The notes below the pieces were generated by a model that did not search any database, was not told the origin of the DNA, and saw nothing but the letters and a program-made list of their open reading frames with translations. A program made the translations under genes and the position numbers. This document shows, piece by piece, positions 10,351 through 22,000 of a stretch of DNA of 64,000 bases. The DNA comes from Phoronis australis. Its lineage: Eukaryota; Phoronida; Phoronidae. The stretch is taken from contig NMRA01000935.1 of assembly GCA_002633005.1 (NCBI GenBank), forward strand, positions 1 to 64,000. The letters run 5' to 3'. Each line of letters starts with the position of its first letter. Positions within the stretch are counted from its first letter, which is position 1.

Positions 10351-11640
10351 CAGACGGCTGTACGTAAGTTACCCTTGTACTTGCAAAATAAATGGAGGGA
10401 CAAAGCTGCATCTTATAGAAATGCAAGGTTTCGGGCATGCTTCACTGATTTAGTTGACTTTGTTTCACACGCTTCTCAGGCCGCAAGTGATCCAGTGTTT
10501 GGCAAAGATGCATTGTTTAGTTCGGGTGCTGCCTATTCCGATCAAACCCGCACCACTAAGAGTGCTAATTCCTTCTCTGCCGAGTTTGGCAGAAGTGGAG
10601 AGGTTGTCATGTCATGTTTATTTTGTAGCCGAGATCACGATATCAATAGCTGTTCCAACTTTATGGAAAAGACGTATGAAGAAAGAAGAGCCTTCATTGC
10701 AGCTGTGTTTCGGGTGTCTTCGAGGTAACCATTTGGTGAAGGGCTGTCCAAAAAAGAAAATTTGTGCCAGATATTCCCAGCCTCATCCGACATGTCTTCA
10801 CAACAATGGGTATACGTCACGTAAGAACCGAATTGATTCTGGAACTCAGACCGAGGGAGCTAATCAGCATTATTGTCTGGTAGTTGATGATGCAATTGCT
10901 TCTTGCGAGATTTTGCAATTCATACTTCCGGTTAGAATTTATCATGAATCATCAGATTCCTTTACTAACACTTACGCATTCTATGATCAGGGTAGCACTG
11001 CATGCTTTATTTCGGAGGCGCTGCTACAGCAGATTGATGTTGATTCCGTACCTGTTACGCTGCATCTTAATACCATGCATGGATCTACGTTTTTTGATTC
11101 TAGCGTCGTTTCAGGACTTGTAGTCAAGGACTTACAGGGGGCGAATGCCGTGCGTCTTCCCAAGACTTACTCTCGTCACGAAATACCTGTTCAGCATTGT
11201 CACATTCCCAGGCCAGAGGTTCTTCGCAAGTCTTGAGGCGTTAGCTGACTGTGTTGCAAATTTTGTGCCGCTTCTTGATATTGGGTTGTTGATTGGCAGC
11301 AATTGTCCGCTTGCATTGGAGTCTTTGGAGGTGTTTCCATCCTCAAGGAATGGACCGTTTGGCGTGATGCTACGGCATGGGTGGACTGTCAATGGCCCTG
11401 TGAACGTGGCCGGAGGTGAAGTACGCGAGACGTCGTGCCACACGGTGTGTGTTCAGGATGTTGCTGTCAGCAGGAGAATAGCTATGAACCAGAGTATTGA
11501 TGATAATCGCCAGGTGCTGGAACGAGATTTCTGTGATACAGAAAGTCATCACTTCGACGAGAAGGGTATGTGTGTGGAAGATCGTCGATTTATGAAGAAA
11601 TCTTTTGTGGCCTTGACACAGGGGCTTCTCTTACCACTGA
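10351..11640 (+). pseudogene. BEL/Pao relic: zinc knuckle and retropepsin-like protease
   Basis: The gag tail continues (LPLYLQNKWRDKAASYRNAR), followed by CLFCSRDHDINSC, a frameshift near 10690, then a Cys/His knuckle (CFGCLRGNHLVKGC and CARYSQPHPTCLH). The aspartic protease region has AFYDQGSTACFIS, in which D-x-G-S is the active-site motif, and a second part in another frame with LLIGSNCPLALESLEVFPS and GWTVNGPV. The frame then ends with a linker (DEKGMCVEDRRFMKK) that in intact BEL elements leads into the reverse transcriptase. The reverse transcriptase and RNase H that should follow are absent. Confidence 0.8.
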
Positions 11641-12298
11641 TAGTTGTTGAGCTGGCATCCCTCTTGGTTGTGTTATTCTTCTTGAGTGGTTATTCAATTC
11701 GTGTACCATTCCTGCTGTCAATTGGACCGAGGGAACATCCACTAGTTGATGCAAGGGAAGTACGCAAACTTACAGATGAGGCACTGGCTGTAACATTCAC
11801 CCGGTTTATTGTTGAGCCTTTTGAACACATTGTGGAGGCCATCAAGGAAATTAACCAGGAAGCGGTGAGTGATGTGCTTTTAAAGGACGGTATTCGTTGG
11901 CATTTCAACCCTCCGGCTGCAAGCCATATGGGCGGCGTCTGGGAACGGCAAATTCACTCAATTCGCAGGGTGCTGTCAGTATTGTTGAGAGATTTGGGTA
12001 GCCAGTGTAACGACGAGATACTGCGGACATTGTTTTGCGAAGTTGAAAGTATTATCAATTCGAGGCCTCTTACGACTGTCTCTTCTGATCCTATAGATTT
12101 ACAGCCACTCACCCCAAGCCATTTGCTCTCTCTGAAGACTTCGACTATTACGCCACCTGGTGTGTTCGAGACAGCGGACTTGTACAGTCGAAAACGATGG
12201 CGGAGAGTCCAGAAATTTAGCTGAGCAGTTCTGGGTTAGATGGCGCAAGGAGTACTTAGTGATGCTTCAGGCTCGTCAGAAATGGCATTACCCTAGGT
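11641..12298 (+). pseudogene. BEL/Pao relic: C-terminal integrase fragment
   Basis: After a short scrambled segment the frame reads EHIVEAIKEINQEAVSD, WHFNPPAASHMGGVWERQI, EVESIINSRPLTTVSSDP, LQPLTPSHLL and DLYSRKRWRRVQ, the classic C-terminal integrase run of BEL/Pao elements. The Glu in MGGVWER sits where the third catalytic acidic residue of the DDE triad is expected. A one-base frameshift near 12220 breaks the tail, which continues EQFWVRWRKEYLVMLQ and HYPR before a stop near 12298. Type A repeat begins at once, without a 3' LTR. Confidence 0.85.
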
Positions 12299-15200
12299 GC
12301 AACTTTGGGATCACTAAGTGCAGTTTTGTGTAAAATGTAAGACGTTTTAATCAGCTTGTACTTAATTGATGCATTAGGAAGAGCGTTCAAATTCATGGTG
12401 GTTCAACCAATTGACGATCAAATTCTAGTGATAATACGTGTAATGACCCAAAATGCTCTACAGGACCGCAAGAGGGTCGACCAGTATAATTCCTTGAAGT
12501 GCTTCTCCTTCTGCGATTTTTGAGATTGCCTTTTAAATTTCGTGAACAGCTTGGTGCCATATAACAGCACCTACAACTTACATGGAATTTCGATCTGATC
12601 AACTGAACCGAATTTCTGGGAAAAAGGTCAGTAAGTGCAAAAGAAATTTTTGAGCTAGACTTTACATAATCATGTATATCATTTTCATTCGCGAAGGAAA
12701 TCCATTCACAAATTTTAGGGTCATTAGGTGCAACTGTGGGGTCATTAAGTGCAGTTTTCACTTGATATTCTAACTTTTCACTCTTGCTCTTTCATAGTTA
12801 CCAGGGACATCTCTCTCTTTCACACAAAAGATGCAACTTCTATGCAATGTAATGCGCCTGTACTCCATTCTGCATGTGCGTACACCACGCGCAGAGTTGT
12901 AAGTGCGCATACGCATTCTAGTTATTTTTCTCATTCTTCTTATTCTTCCTTCCTTTTCAGATTGTTATTACTCTTATATCGATTCAGTTACAACAATCAT
13001 ATTCGCTGTGGTTGACATGCTTATCAAGGGATTTCTATTGATAATATAGTTTTGACCCAAAATGCACATTATTGACCCAAACCGGGTCAAGGAGTACATG
13101 TACATTCCGTTAAAATGCTTCTTCTTCTAAGGGTGTTTAGATAGACTCTTCGAACTTTGCTAACAAGTAGGCACCAGAGATCTGCATCCGAAATTTACTT
13201 GGAATACCAATCGGATCAATGGAACCGAGTTTCCGGGTCAAAGGTCATTTAGTGCAAAACTGATTTTTGAGCTAGACCTTTCATAACCTTTCATATGATT
13301 AACATTCAAAAAGGAAGTTCAGTCACAAACTTTGGGGTCACTAGGTGCAATTTGCAGGTCACTTAAGTGCAGTTTGCTGTTAAATTTAAAACTTTTTCAA
13401 TCAGCTTGTACTTAAATTATGCATTAAGGAGAGCATTGATATTCATGGTTGTTTAACCAATTGCCAACCAAATTTTATTCAACACATTCGTTTGACTCAA
13501 AGTGCACTGCAATGACCCGAAACAGGTCAAGGAGTGCATTCCGTTAAATTACTTCTTCTACAGGTTTTTAGATAGACTCCCCGAACTTTGACAACAATCA
13601 GGCACTAGGGAATTGCACCCGAAAATAACTTGGAATTTAAATTAGATCAAGGGAACCGAGTTTCCGGGTCAAAGGTCAATAAGAGCAAAAGTGATTTTTG
13701 AGCCAGACATTTCATAACCATGCATGTGATAACAATTGATAAAGGAAGTTCACTCAAAACTTTTGGGGTCACTAGGTGCAACTTAGGGGTCATTAAGTGC
13801 AGTTTTCTGTTAATTTTAAGACTTCAATCAGCTGGTACTTAAATGATAATTTAGGCAGAGCGATCATATTCATGGTGGTTCAAACAATTGCCATTCAAAT
13901 TTTCGGACAGGTTTTTTAAATAGACTACCCGTATTTGATAACAAGCGCGTACTAGATAAGTGCATCCGAAATTTACGTGGAATTTAAATAGGATCAAGGG
14001 AACCGAGTTTCTGGGTCAAAAGTCATTAAGTGTAAAAGTGATTTTCGAGCTAGACCTTACATAATCACGTATATAATTCGTAAAGAAAATTCAGTCACAA
14101 ACTTTGGGGTCATTAAGTGCAATTGTGTGGTCATTAGGTGCAATTTTCCGTCGTGGAGAACACTGTCTCTCTTTCAAACGAAGGATGCAATTTCTATGCA
14201 ATATAATGCCCCTTTACTTCACTATGCACATGCATACACCGCGCGCAGAGTTGTAGGTGCGCATACGCAATTGCGTTCTAGTTCTTATTCTTATTCCCCT
14301 TCCTTCCTTTTCAGATTGTTATTACTCTTACATAGATTCATTGACAACAGTCATATTCATTGTGATTGATACGATGATCAACGGATTTCTCTTGAGAATC
14401 TTGTTTTGAGCCAAAATGCACCGGAATGACCCAAAACGGTTCAAGAAGTACATTCCGCTGAAATGCTTCTTCTTCTACACGTTTTTATATATACTGTTCC
14501 AATTTTGGTAGCAAGTAGGCACCAGAGATCTGCGTCCGAAATTTACTTGGAATTCCATAAAGCAGACCGAGTTTCCAGGTCAAAGGTCATTAAGTGCAAA
14601 ATTGATTTTTGAACTAGACCTTTCATAATCTTGCCTGTGTTTGCCCTTCATAAAGGAAGTTTAGTCACAAACATTGGGGTCACTAGGTGCAACTTTGGGG
14701 TCATTAAGTGCAGTTTTCTGTTGATATTCTAACTTTTCACTCTCGCTCTTTCATAGTTAGCAGGGTCATGTATTTTTTCACACATTGGATGCAAATTCTA
14801 TGCAATGTAATGCCCCTATACTTCACTGTGCACCACGCGCAGCGTTGTAAGTGCGCATACGCGATTGCATTCTAGCTCTTCTTATTCTTCTTTTTGTCCC
14901 TTCCTTTTCGGATTATTATTGCTCTTACGTGTACATCGATTCGTTGACAACAATCATATTCATTGTGGTTGATAAGATGATCAAGGGATTTTTATTAATT
15001 ATAATGTTTTGACCCAAAATGCACCTGAATGACCAGAAATAAATCAAGAAATGCATTTCGTAAAGATGCTTTTTCTACGGGTTTTTCAGATAGACACTTC
15101 AAATTTTGTCAACAACTACGGCCTAAGAAACTGCTTCAGAAATTTACATGGACTTCCATTCGGACTAAGGGAACCGAGTTTCAGGGTCAAAGGTCATTAA

Positions 15201-17600
15201 GTGCAAAAGTGATGTTTGAGCTAGACCTTTCATAAGAACGCATATGTTTTCAGTGTTGAATGAAGTTTAACCACAAACTTTTGTGTCATTAGGTGCAACT
15301 TTGGGATCATTAAGTGCAATTTTGTGCCAAATTTTAGACTTTTTTAATTAGCTAGTACTTACATTTCGTCTTAGAGAGAACGTTCATTTTCATGGTAGTC
15401 CGACCATTTGCCAGTCAAATTCTACTGCTCATATGAGTATGACCCAAAATGCACCGAAATGAACCAAAATGGGCCAAGGAGTGCATTTCGTCAAAATACT
15501 TCTTCTACAGGATTTTAGACAGAATCTTTGAATTTTGTTAGCAAATATGTACTAAAGAAGTGCATCCTGAATTCACTTGGAATTCGAATTGGATCTAGGG
15601 AACGAGTTTCCAGGTCAATTGTCATTAAGTGCAAAAGTCATTTTTGAGCTACATGTTTCATTATTACGCATGTGACTTAGATTTATAAAGGAAGTTCAGA
15701 CAGAAACTCTGGGGTCATTAGGTGCAGTTTTCTGTTAAATTTCAGACATTTTCAATCAGCTCCTTCTTACATGAAGCATACGGGAGAGCGTTCACACCAG
15801 GGAATCTCTCTTTTTCACACCAACAACGCAAATTCTAAACTCCGTTACACGGCTATAACTTCCCATGCACGTGCGTACAACACGCGCAGAGTTGTAAGTG
15901 CGCATACGCAATTGCGTTCTAGTTCTTATTTTTATTCTTCTTATTCTTCCTTCTCCAAATTGTTATTAGTCTTACACCGATTTGTTGGCAACAATTATAT
16001 TCATTGTGAATGATACCACGACGAAGGGTTTTTTATCAATTATAATGTTTTGACCCAAAAGCACCCGAATGACCCGAAACGGGTCATAGAGTGCATTCCA
16101 TCAGCATGCTTCTTCTTCTACGAGTTTTTAGATAGACTCTTCAAAGTTTGTCAACAAGTACACCCTTAAAAACTGCATCTGAAATTTACTTGGAATTCCA
16201 ATCGGATAAAGGGAACTGAGTTTCCGGGTCAAAGGTCATTAAGTGCAAAAGTGATTTTTGAGCTACACCTTTGAAAATCACGCATGTGATTACTATTGAT
16301 AAAGGAAGTTCAGTCGCAAATTTTGAGGTCACTGGGTGCAACTTTTGGGTCATTAACTGCAGTTTTGTGTTAAATTTAAGACTTTTTCAATCAGTTTGTA
16401 CTTAAATGATGCATAACGGAGAACGTTCAAATTCATGGTGGTTCAACAAATTGGCGATCAAATTCTATTGATCTCATGGATTTGAGTCAAAATGCACCTG
16501 ACTAACCCGAAATGGGTCATGGAGTTCATTCCGTCAAATTGTTTCTCCTTCTACAGGTTTTTAGATAGACTCTACAAATTATATTAACAAGTAACCACTA
16601 GAAAACAAGGAGTGCATTCCATTAAATTGCTTCTTCTTGGACAGTATTTTAGATAGACTCTCCGAATTTTGATAACAAGCAGGCACTAGAGAAATGCATC
16701 CGAAATTTACGTGGAATTTAAATCGGATAAAAGGAACCGAGTTTCCGGGTCCAAGGTTATTAAGTGCAAAAGTGATTTTTGAGCTAGACCTTACATAATC
16801 ACGCATAAAGTTTTCATTCGTAAAGAAGATTCGGTCACAAACTTTGGGGTCATGATTTGCAACTGTGTGGTCATACGTCCAGTTTTCCGTTGACATTCTT
16901 ACTCTTTACTCTGCGCGTGCAAGCGTAGAGTACTGTTGTTCCTGTGTTACTCTTTCTCTTTCACTAAGGAAGTGCATCCGATATTTACTTGGATTTCCAA
17001 TCGGATAAAGGGAACTGAGTTTCCGGGACAAAGGTCATTCAGTGCAAAATTGATTTTTGAGCTAGACCTTTAAAAATCATGCATATGATTACCATTCATA
17101 AAGGAAGTACAGTCACACACTTTGAGGTCACTAGGTGCAAATTTGGGGTCGTTAAGTTTAGTTTTCTGTTAAATTTAAGACTTTATCAATCAGCTTGTAC
17201 TTAGTTAATAAATTAGGAAGAGCGCTCAAATTGGTGGTGGTTCAACCATTTGCCAATCAAAATCTATTGTTCACATGGGTTTGGTTCAAAATGCACCGGA
17301 TTGACCTGAAATGGGTCAGAGAGTGCATTCTGTCAAATTTCATCTCCTTCTACAGGTTTTTATATAGACTCTTCAAATTTTATTAACAAGTAGGCACTAG
17401 AGATCTGCATCCGTAATTTCCTTGGGAACCGAGTTTTCTGATCAAAGGTCATTAAGTGCAAAAGTGACTTTTGAGCTAGACCTTACATAATCACGTACAT
17501 ACTCTTCAAACGTAAAGGAAATTCAGTCACAAACTTTGGGGACATTAGGTGCAGCAGTGGGGACATTAGGTGCAACAGTGGGGTCATTAGTTGCAAGTTT
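12298..17600 (+). repeat. Type A Helitron-like repeat array (about 11 monomers)
   Basis: Monomers anchored by GAGCTAGACC-like words near 12651, 13270, 13701, 14048, 14610, 15220, 15646, 16260, 16780, 17056 and 17473. Spacing is about 350-430 bp, or 520-620 bp where a linker is present. Linkers hold CACGCGCAGAGTTGTAAGTG, an ACGCAATTGCGT palindrome, then TCTAGTT and (TTCTTA)n pyrimidine tracts. Conserved monomer words are AATGCACCGGAATGACCC-gaaac-GGGTCA..GAGTGCATT (imperfect palindrome), GGGTCAAAGGTCATTAAGTGC and GGTTTTTAGATAGACTC. It is non-coding. Terminal palindrome plus CTAG before T suggests non-autonomous Helitron or Helentron copies in tandem; a plain satellite is the alternative. Confidence 0.75.
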
Positions 17601-17764
17601 TCGTTGATTTTCTTACTTTGGATTCTTGCTCTGTCATAGTTACCAGGGACATCTTTCTCTTTCTCACAAAGGATGCAACTTCTATGCAATGTAATGCTCC
17701 TATACTTCAATGTGCACGTGCATACACCATGCGCAGAGTTGTAAGTGTGCATACTCAATTGCAT

Positions 17765-18650
17765 TATAATTTACTGTTGTTCCTGGGTTTTCTTCAATTT
17801 TATTATTACGCTGCGATTATAAGCGCAGAGTACTGTTGTTCCTGGGTTTTCTTCAATTTTATTATTACTCTGCGCCTGCAAACGCAGAGTACTGTTGTTC
17901 CTGGGTTTTCTTCAATTTTATTACTCTGCGCGTGCAAGCGCAGAGTACTGTTGTTCCTGGTTTTTCTTCAATTTTATTATTACTCTTCGCCTGTAAGCGC
18001 AGAGTACTGTTGTTCCTGGGTTTTCTTCAATTTTAGTATTACTCTGCGCCTGTAAACGCAGAGTACTGTTGTTCCGGGGTTTTCTTCTCTGCGCGTGCAA
18101 GCGCTGAGTACTGTTGTTCCTGGGTTGTCTTCAATTTTATTCTTATTCTTATTCTTCTTCCGACCAATTTTGGCACTTAATAATTTTAAAATGGTTGCAG
18201 GTATGTTCTTCAATTTAACATGTGAGTTTAGGCAGTACATAACAATCCCAGTAATACGCACGCGCAGAGTCACGCCGTGACAATAATCTTTCTAGTTCTT
18301 ATTCTTATTACTCTGTGCGTGTAAGCGCAGAGTACTGTTGTTCCTGGGTTTTCTTCAATTTTATTCTTATTCTTATTACTCTGCACGTGTAAGCGCAGAG
18401 TATTGTTGTTCCTGGGTTTTCTTCAATTTTATTACTCTGCGCGTGTAAGCGCAGAGTACTGTTGTTCCTGGGTTTTCTTCAATTTTATTCTTATTACTCT
18501 GCGCGTGTAAGCGCAGAGTACTGTTGTTCCTGGGTTTTCTTCAATTTTATTACTCTGCGCGTGTAAGCGCAGAGTACTGTTGTTCCTGGGTTTTCTTCAA
18601 GTTTATTCTTCTTATTCTTATTCTTCTTATTCTTCTTATTCTTATTCTTC
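17765..18650 (+). repeat. Hairpin minisatellite, unit about 57 bp
   Basis: About ten to eleven units of ACTCTGCGCGTGTAAGCGCAG + AGTACTGTTGTTCCTGGG + TTTTCTTCAATTTTATT. Each contains a perfect ACTCTGCGC / GCGCAGAGT inverted repeat with a six-base loop; loop and arm variants occur (GTGCAA, CTGCAA, TTCGCCTGTAAGC). The array is interrupted at 18158-18295 by a short unrelated piece. Related single hairpins occur at 5915 and 16910. The open frames through it (such as 17591-18055) are low-complexity shadows. Confidence 0.85.
18158..18295 (+). mobile_element. Shortest Helitron-like type B unit, about 140 bp
   Basis: It starts TTCTTCCGACCAATTTTGG, includes TTAATAATTTTAAAATGG and CCAGTAATACGCACGCGCAGAG, and ends with GTCACGCCGTGAC, AATAATCTTT and CTAG before TTCTTATTCTT. 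These are the two ends of the type B units at 19.0-23.7 kb without their internal monomers. It lies within the minisatellite, flanked by TTCTTATT-type tracts on both sides. Confidence 0.5.
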
Positions 18651-18699
18651 TTCCGACCAACTTTGAGGCTTAATAACTCCAAAATGGGTGCAGGTATGG

Positions 18700-19025
18700 T
18701 CTTTAAACAGTACACACCATGGATTTTTGCACATTTTGAATTACCGGTGGCCACAGACTAAATGTATGACGTAAAATTTAGGTAAACCCATGTTTATTTT
18801 GTGTAATTAGCTCAAAATTTTGATTTTTCTTTCAATTTTGCCAATTTTCACATTTCCCGCCATGTGACGTCATGGGTTGAACACAAGAGATCAGTGACTA
18901 TCATTGAACAATGGCGGAGACCAGGGAATTTGAAAGTGACGACGATTATGAGCAAGAATTGAACGAATACTATGAAGAAACGTATGGAAATGGTGGCCAG
19001 GATGAGGAAATGGGGTTGCACGAAA
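18700..19025 (+). other. Apparently captured host promoter and start of an acidic coding exon
   Basis: This unique segment sits between a type B 5' end (18650-18695) and a type B monomer (from about 19030). It contains a consensus CRE (TGACGTCA, about 18866) and ATG 18911 in the context AACAATGGCGG. The open frame runs 38 codons to the N at 19026; 15 of 38 residues are Asp or Glu, starting MAETREFESDDDYEQELNEY and rich in Tyr. It stops being distinct where repeat sequence resumes. I do not recognise the protein. The layout (promoter, start codon, acidic N-terminus, abrupt end inside a repeat) suggests a gene fragment picked up by a Helitron-like element. Confidence 0.4.
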
Positions 19026-19029
19026 NTTT

Positions 19030-22000
19030 TAAAGAATTCCTTTTCTGAAAATTAGACCTTTTCAATCAGCAAGTATTCTGATGTGTCAACTGTTAGACAA
19101 CTGTGATTCTCATCGTTAAACACATTTTCCATGGGCTTTGCAATAATTCTCCTAAAGATGCTTAAAATGCACCGGATAAGGTCAATTAGTGCAAAGGTCA
19201 TGTAACATTCAAAATGTTATATGTCTTACGTTCTTCAAGGAATTCTTTTCAATTTCAGCACACTAGTGTAAGTCAACATGCCAATTGAATACCCTTCTTT
19301 ACTTCGCATTAGGCCTAACCAACCAGAAAAAAATAGGTCAAAGGTAATTGAGAGCAAACTAAAATTTTGAGCTAGAGACTTCATAATTACATAATTATCT
19401 ATTTACTAAGTGCGATTGAGTTTGAATTCTAAATTTTCGGGTCATTTGGTGCACCCATGGGGTCATTAGATGCATTTTTCTTCTGAAAGTTTGACCACTT
19501 CATTCATCTTGTATTCTGAAGTGCTTAAAGTAAAACATCTGTGACTATTAGCATTAACCACACTTTTAATCTAGTTAACAATTACTCCCTCATCGGGGCC
19601 CATAATGCACCGGAAGAGGTCAATTATTGGAAAGATCATCAAAAAATTAGTATGTAATTTCTCCTACAATTTTAAAGAATTCCTTTTCATATTGGTAAAC
19701 GGGTTGCTGTCAGTAACTTCCCATAATAATTCCAGTAATACGCACGCGCAGAGTCCGTTATTGTCACGCCGTGACAATAATCTTTCTAGTTCGTATTCGT
19801 ACTCTTCTTATTCTTCTTCCGACCAAATTTGAGGCTTAATAACTCCAAATTGGGTGCAGGTACGGTCTTTAAATTCAGCATATGACATTTGACGGTATAT
19901 AAATTTTGATTGGTTAGATAATCATATTCCATATTGCACCGGAAGAGGTCGTTTGGTGCAAAGGTCATATAATTTTCAAAATGCTACTCCTCCTTCAGTT
20001 TTAAAGCTATCTTTTTCAAATTTGGTGCACTGGTATAAGTCAGCATGACAATTTAAAAAATTACTTTTCTAAGTAATCGGTTATCCAATCAGGTGAAACA
20101 GGTCAAAGGTAATTAGGTGCAAACTAAAAGATTGAGCTAGACACTTCAAATTGACAGGTCTGATTGCCACAGGTAAATCAAATCGGAATCCAAAGTTTCA
20201 GGTCATTTATTGCAAACATGGGGTCATTAGGTGCATTTTTCTTCTGAAAATTTGACCTTTTCAATCAGCAAGTATTCTGATGTGTCGACCTTTAGACAAT
20301 TGTGATTCTCAGCATTAAACACATTTTCCATGGGCTTTGCAATAATTTTCCTCAAGATGCTTAAAATGCATGGGATGAAGTCAATTAGTGCAAAGGTCAT
20401 GTAACGTTCAAGGAATTCTTTTCAATTTCAGCACACTAGTGTAAGTCAACATGCCAATTGAACAACCTACTTAACTACGCATCAGGCCTAACCAATCAGA
20501 AAAAATAGGTCAAAGGTAATTGAGTGCAAAATTAATATTTTGAGCTAGAGACTTCAAAATTATATATCTGTTTACTAAACGCGATTGAGTTTGAATTTTA
20601 AATTTTTGGGTCATTTGGTGCACCCATGGGGTCACTAGGTGCATTTTTCTTTTGAAAGTTTGACCAATTCATTCATGTTGTATTCTTAACTGCTTAAAGT
20701 CAAACATCTGTGATTCTTAGAATTAATCAAACTTTAAATTGGTTTTACAATTATTCCCTCATCGGGTTTCATAATGCACCGGAAGAGGTCAGTTAGTGGA
20801 AAGGTCATCAAAATATTAACATGTAATTTCTCGTACAATTTTAAAGAATTTCTTTTCATATTGGTAAACGAGTTGCTGTCAGTAACTTCCCAAAACAATT
20901 CCAGTAATACGCACCCGCAGAGTCCGTTATTGTCACGCCGTGACAATAATCTTTCGAGTTCTTCTTATTCTTCTTCCGACCAACTTCGAGGCTTAATAAC
21001 TCCAAAATGGGTGCAGGTATGTTCTTTAAATTCTGCCTGTGATTTTTGGCTGTATATACATTTTGATTCGTGTATAGAATCATATTCCATATCGCACCGG
21101 AGGATGTCGTTTGGTGCAAATTGTCAAAATGCTACTCCTCCTTCAGTTTTAAAGCTATCTTTTTCAAATTCGGTGCACAGGTATAAGTCAACAAGACAAT
21201 TTAAAAACTTACTTTTCTAAGTAATCGTATCATCCAATCAAGTAAAAAAGGTCAAAGATCATTACGTGAAAATTAAATTATGAGCTAGACACTTCAAATT
21301 CACAAGCTTGATTGGCACGTCTAATTAAATTCGAAACACAAATTTTCAGGTCATTCAGTGCAACCATAGGCTCATTAGGTGCAGTTTTCTTCAGAAAAAT
21401 TGTCATTTTCATTCACCAAGTGTTCCGATGTGTCAACCGTTAGACAACTGTTATTCTCAGCATTCAACACACTTTTCATGGGCTTTGCAATAATTCTCCT
21501 TAAGACGCTTATAATGCACCGCATATGGTCAATTAGTGCAAAGGTTATCTAACGTTAAAACTGTTATATCTCTTACATTTTTCAAGGAAATCTTTTCAAT
21601 TTCAGCACACGGGTGTAAGTCAACATGCCAATTGAACACCCTACTTTACTAAGCAATATGCCTATCCAATCAGAAAAAATAGGTCGGACATTGAGTGGAA
21701 ACTAAAATTTTGAGCTTGAGACTTCAAAATTACATGACTATTTAGTGAATGCAATAGAGTTTCAATTCTAAAGCTTCGGGTCATTTGGTGCATCCAACGG
21801 GTCATTAGGTGCATTTTATTTTGAAAGTTTGACCAATTTAATTATCTTGTATTCTGAAGTGCTTAAAGTAAAATATCTGTGATTCTTAGCATTAGCCACA
21901 CTTTTAATCGAGTTAACAATTATTCCCTCATCGGGGGCTCATTATGCACCGGACGAGGTCATTTAGTAGAAATATCAAAATATTAACATGTAATTTTTCC

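Noticed and set aside
17765-18650. CRISPR-like array
   Set aside because: Units are repeated in full, with no unique spacers, in animal DNA.
17591-18754. Long open frames on both strands (up to 154 codons) through the 17.8-18.65 kb region
   Set aside because: They are translations of a 57-base minisatellite; the same peptide repeats every 19 codons on either strand.
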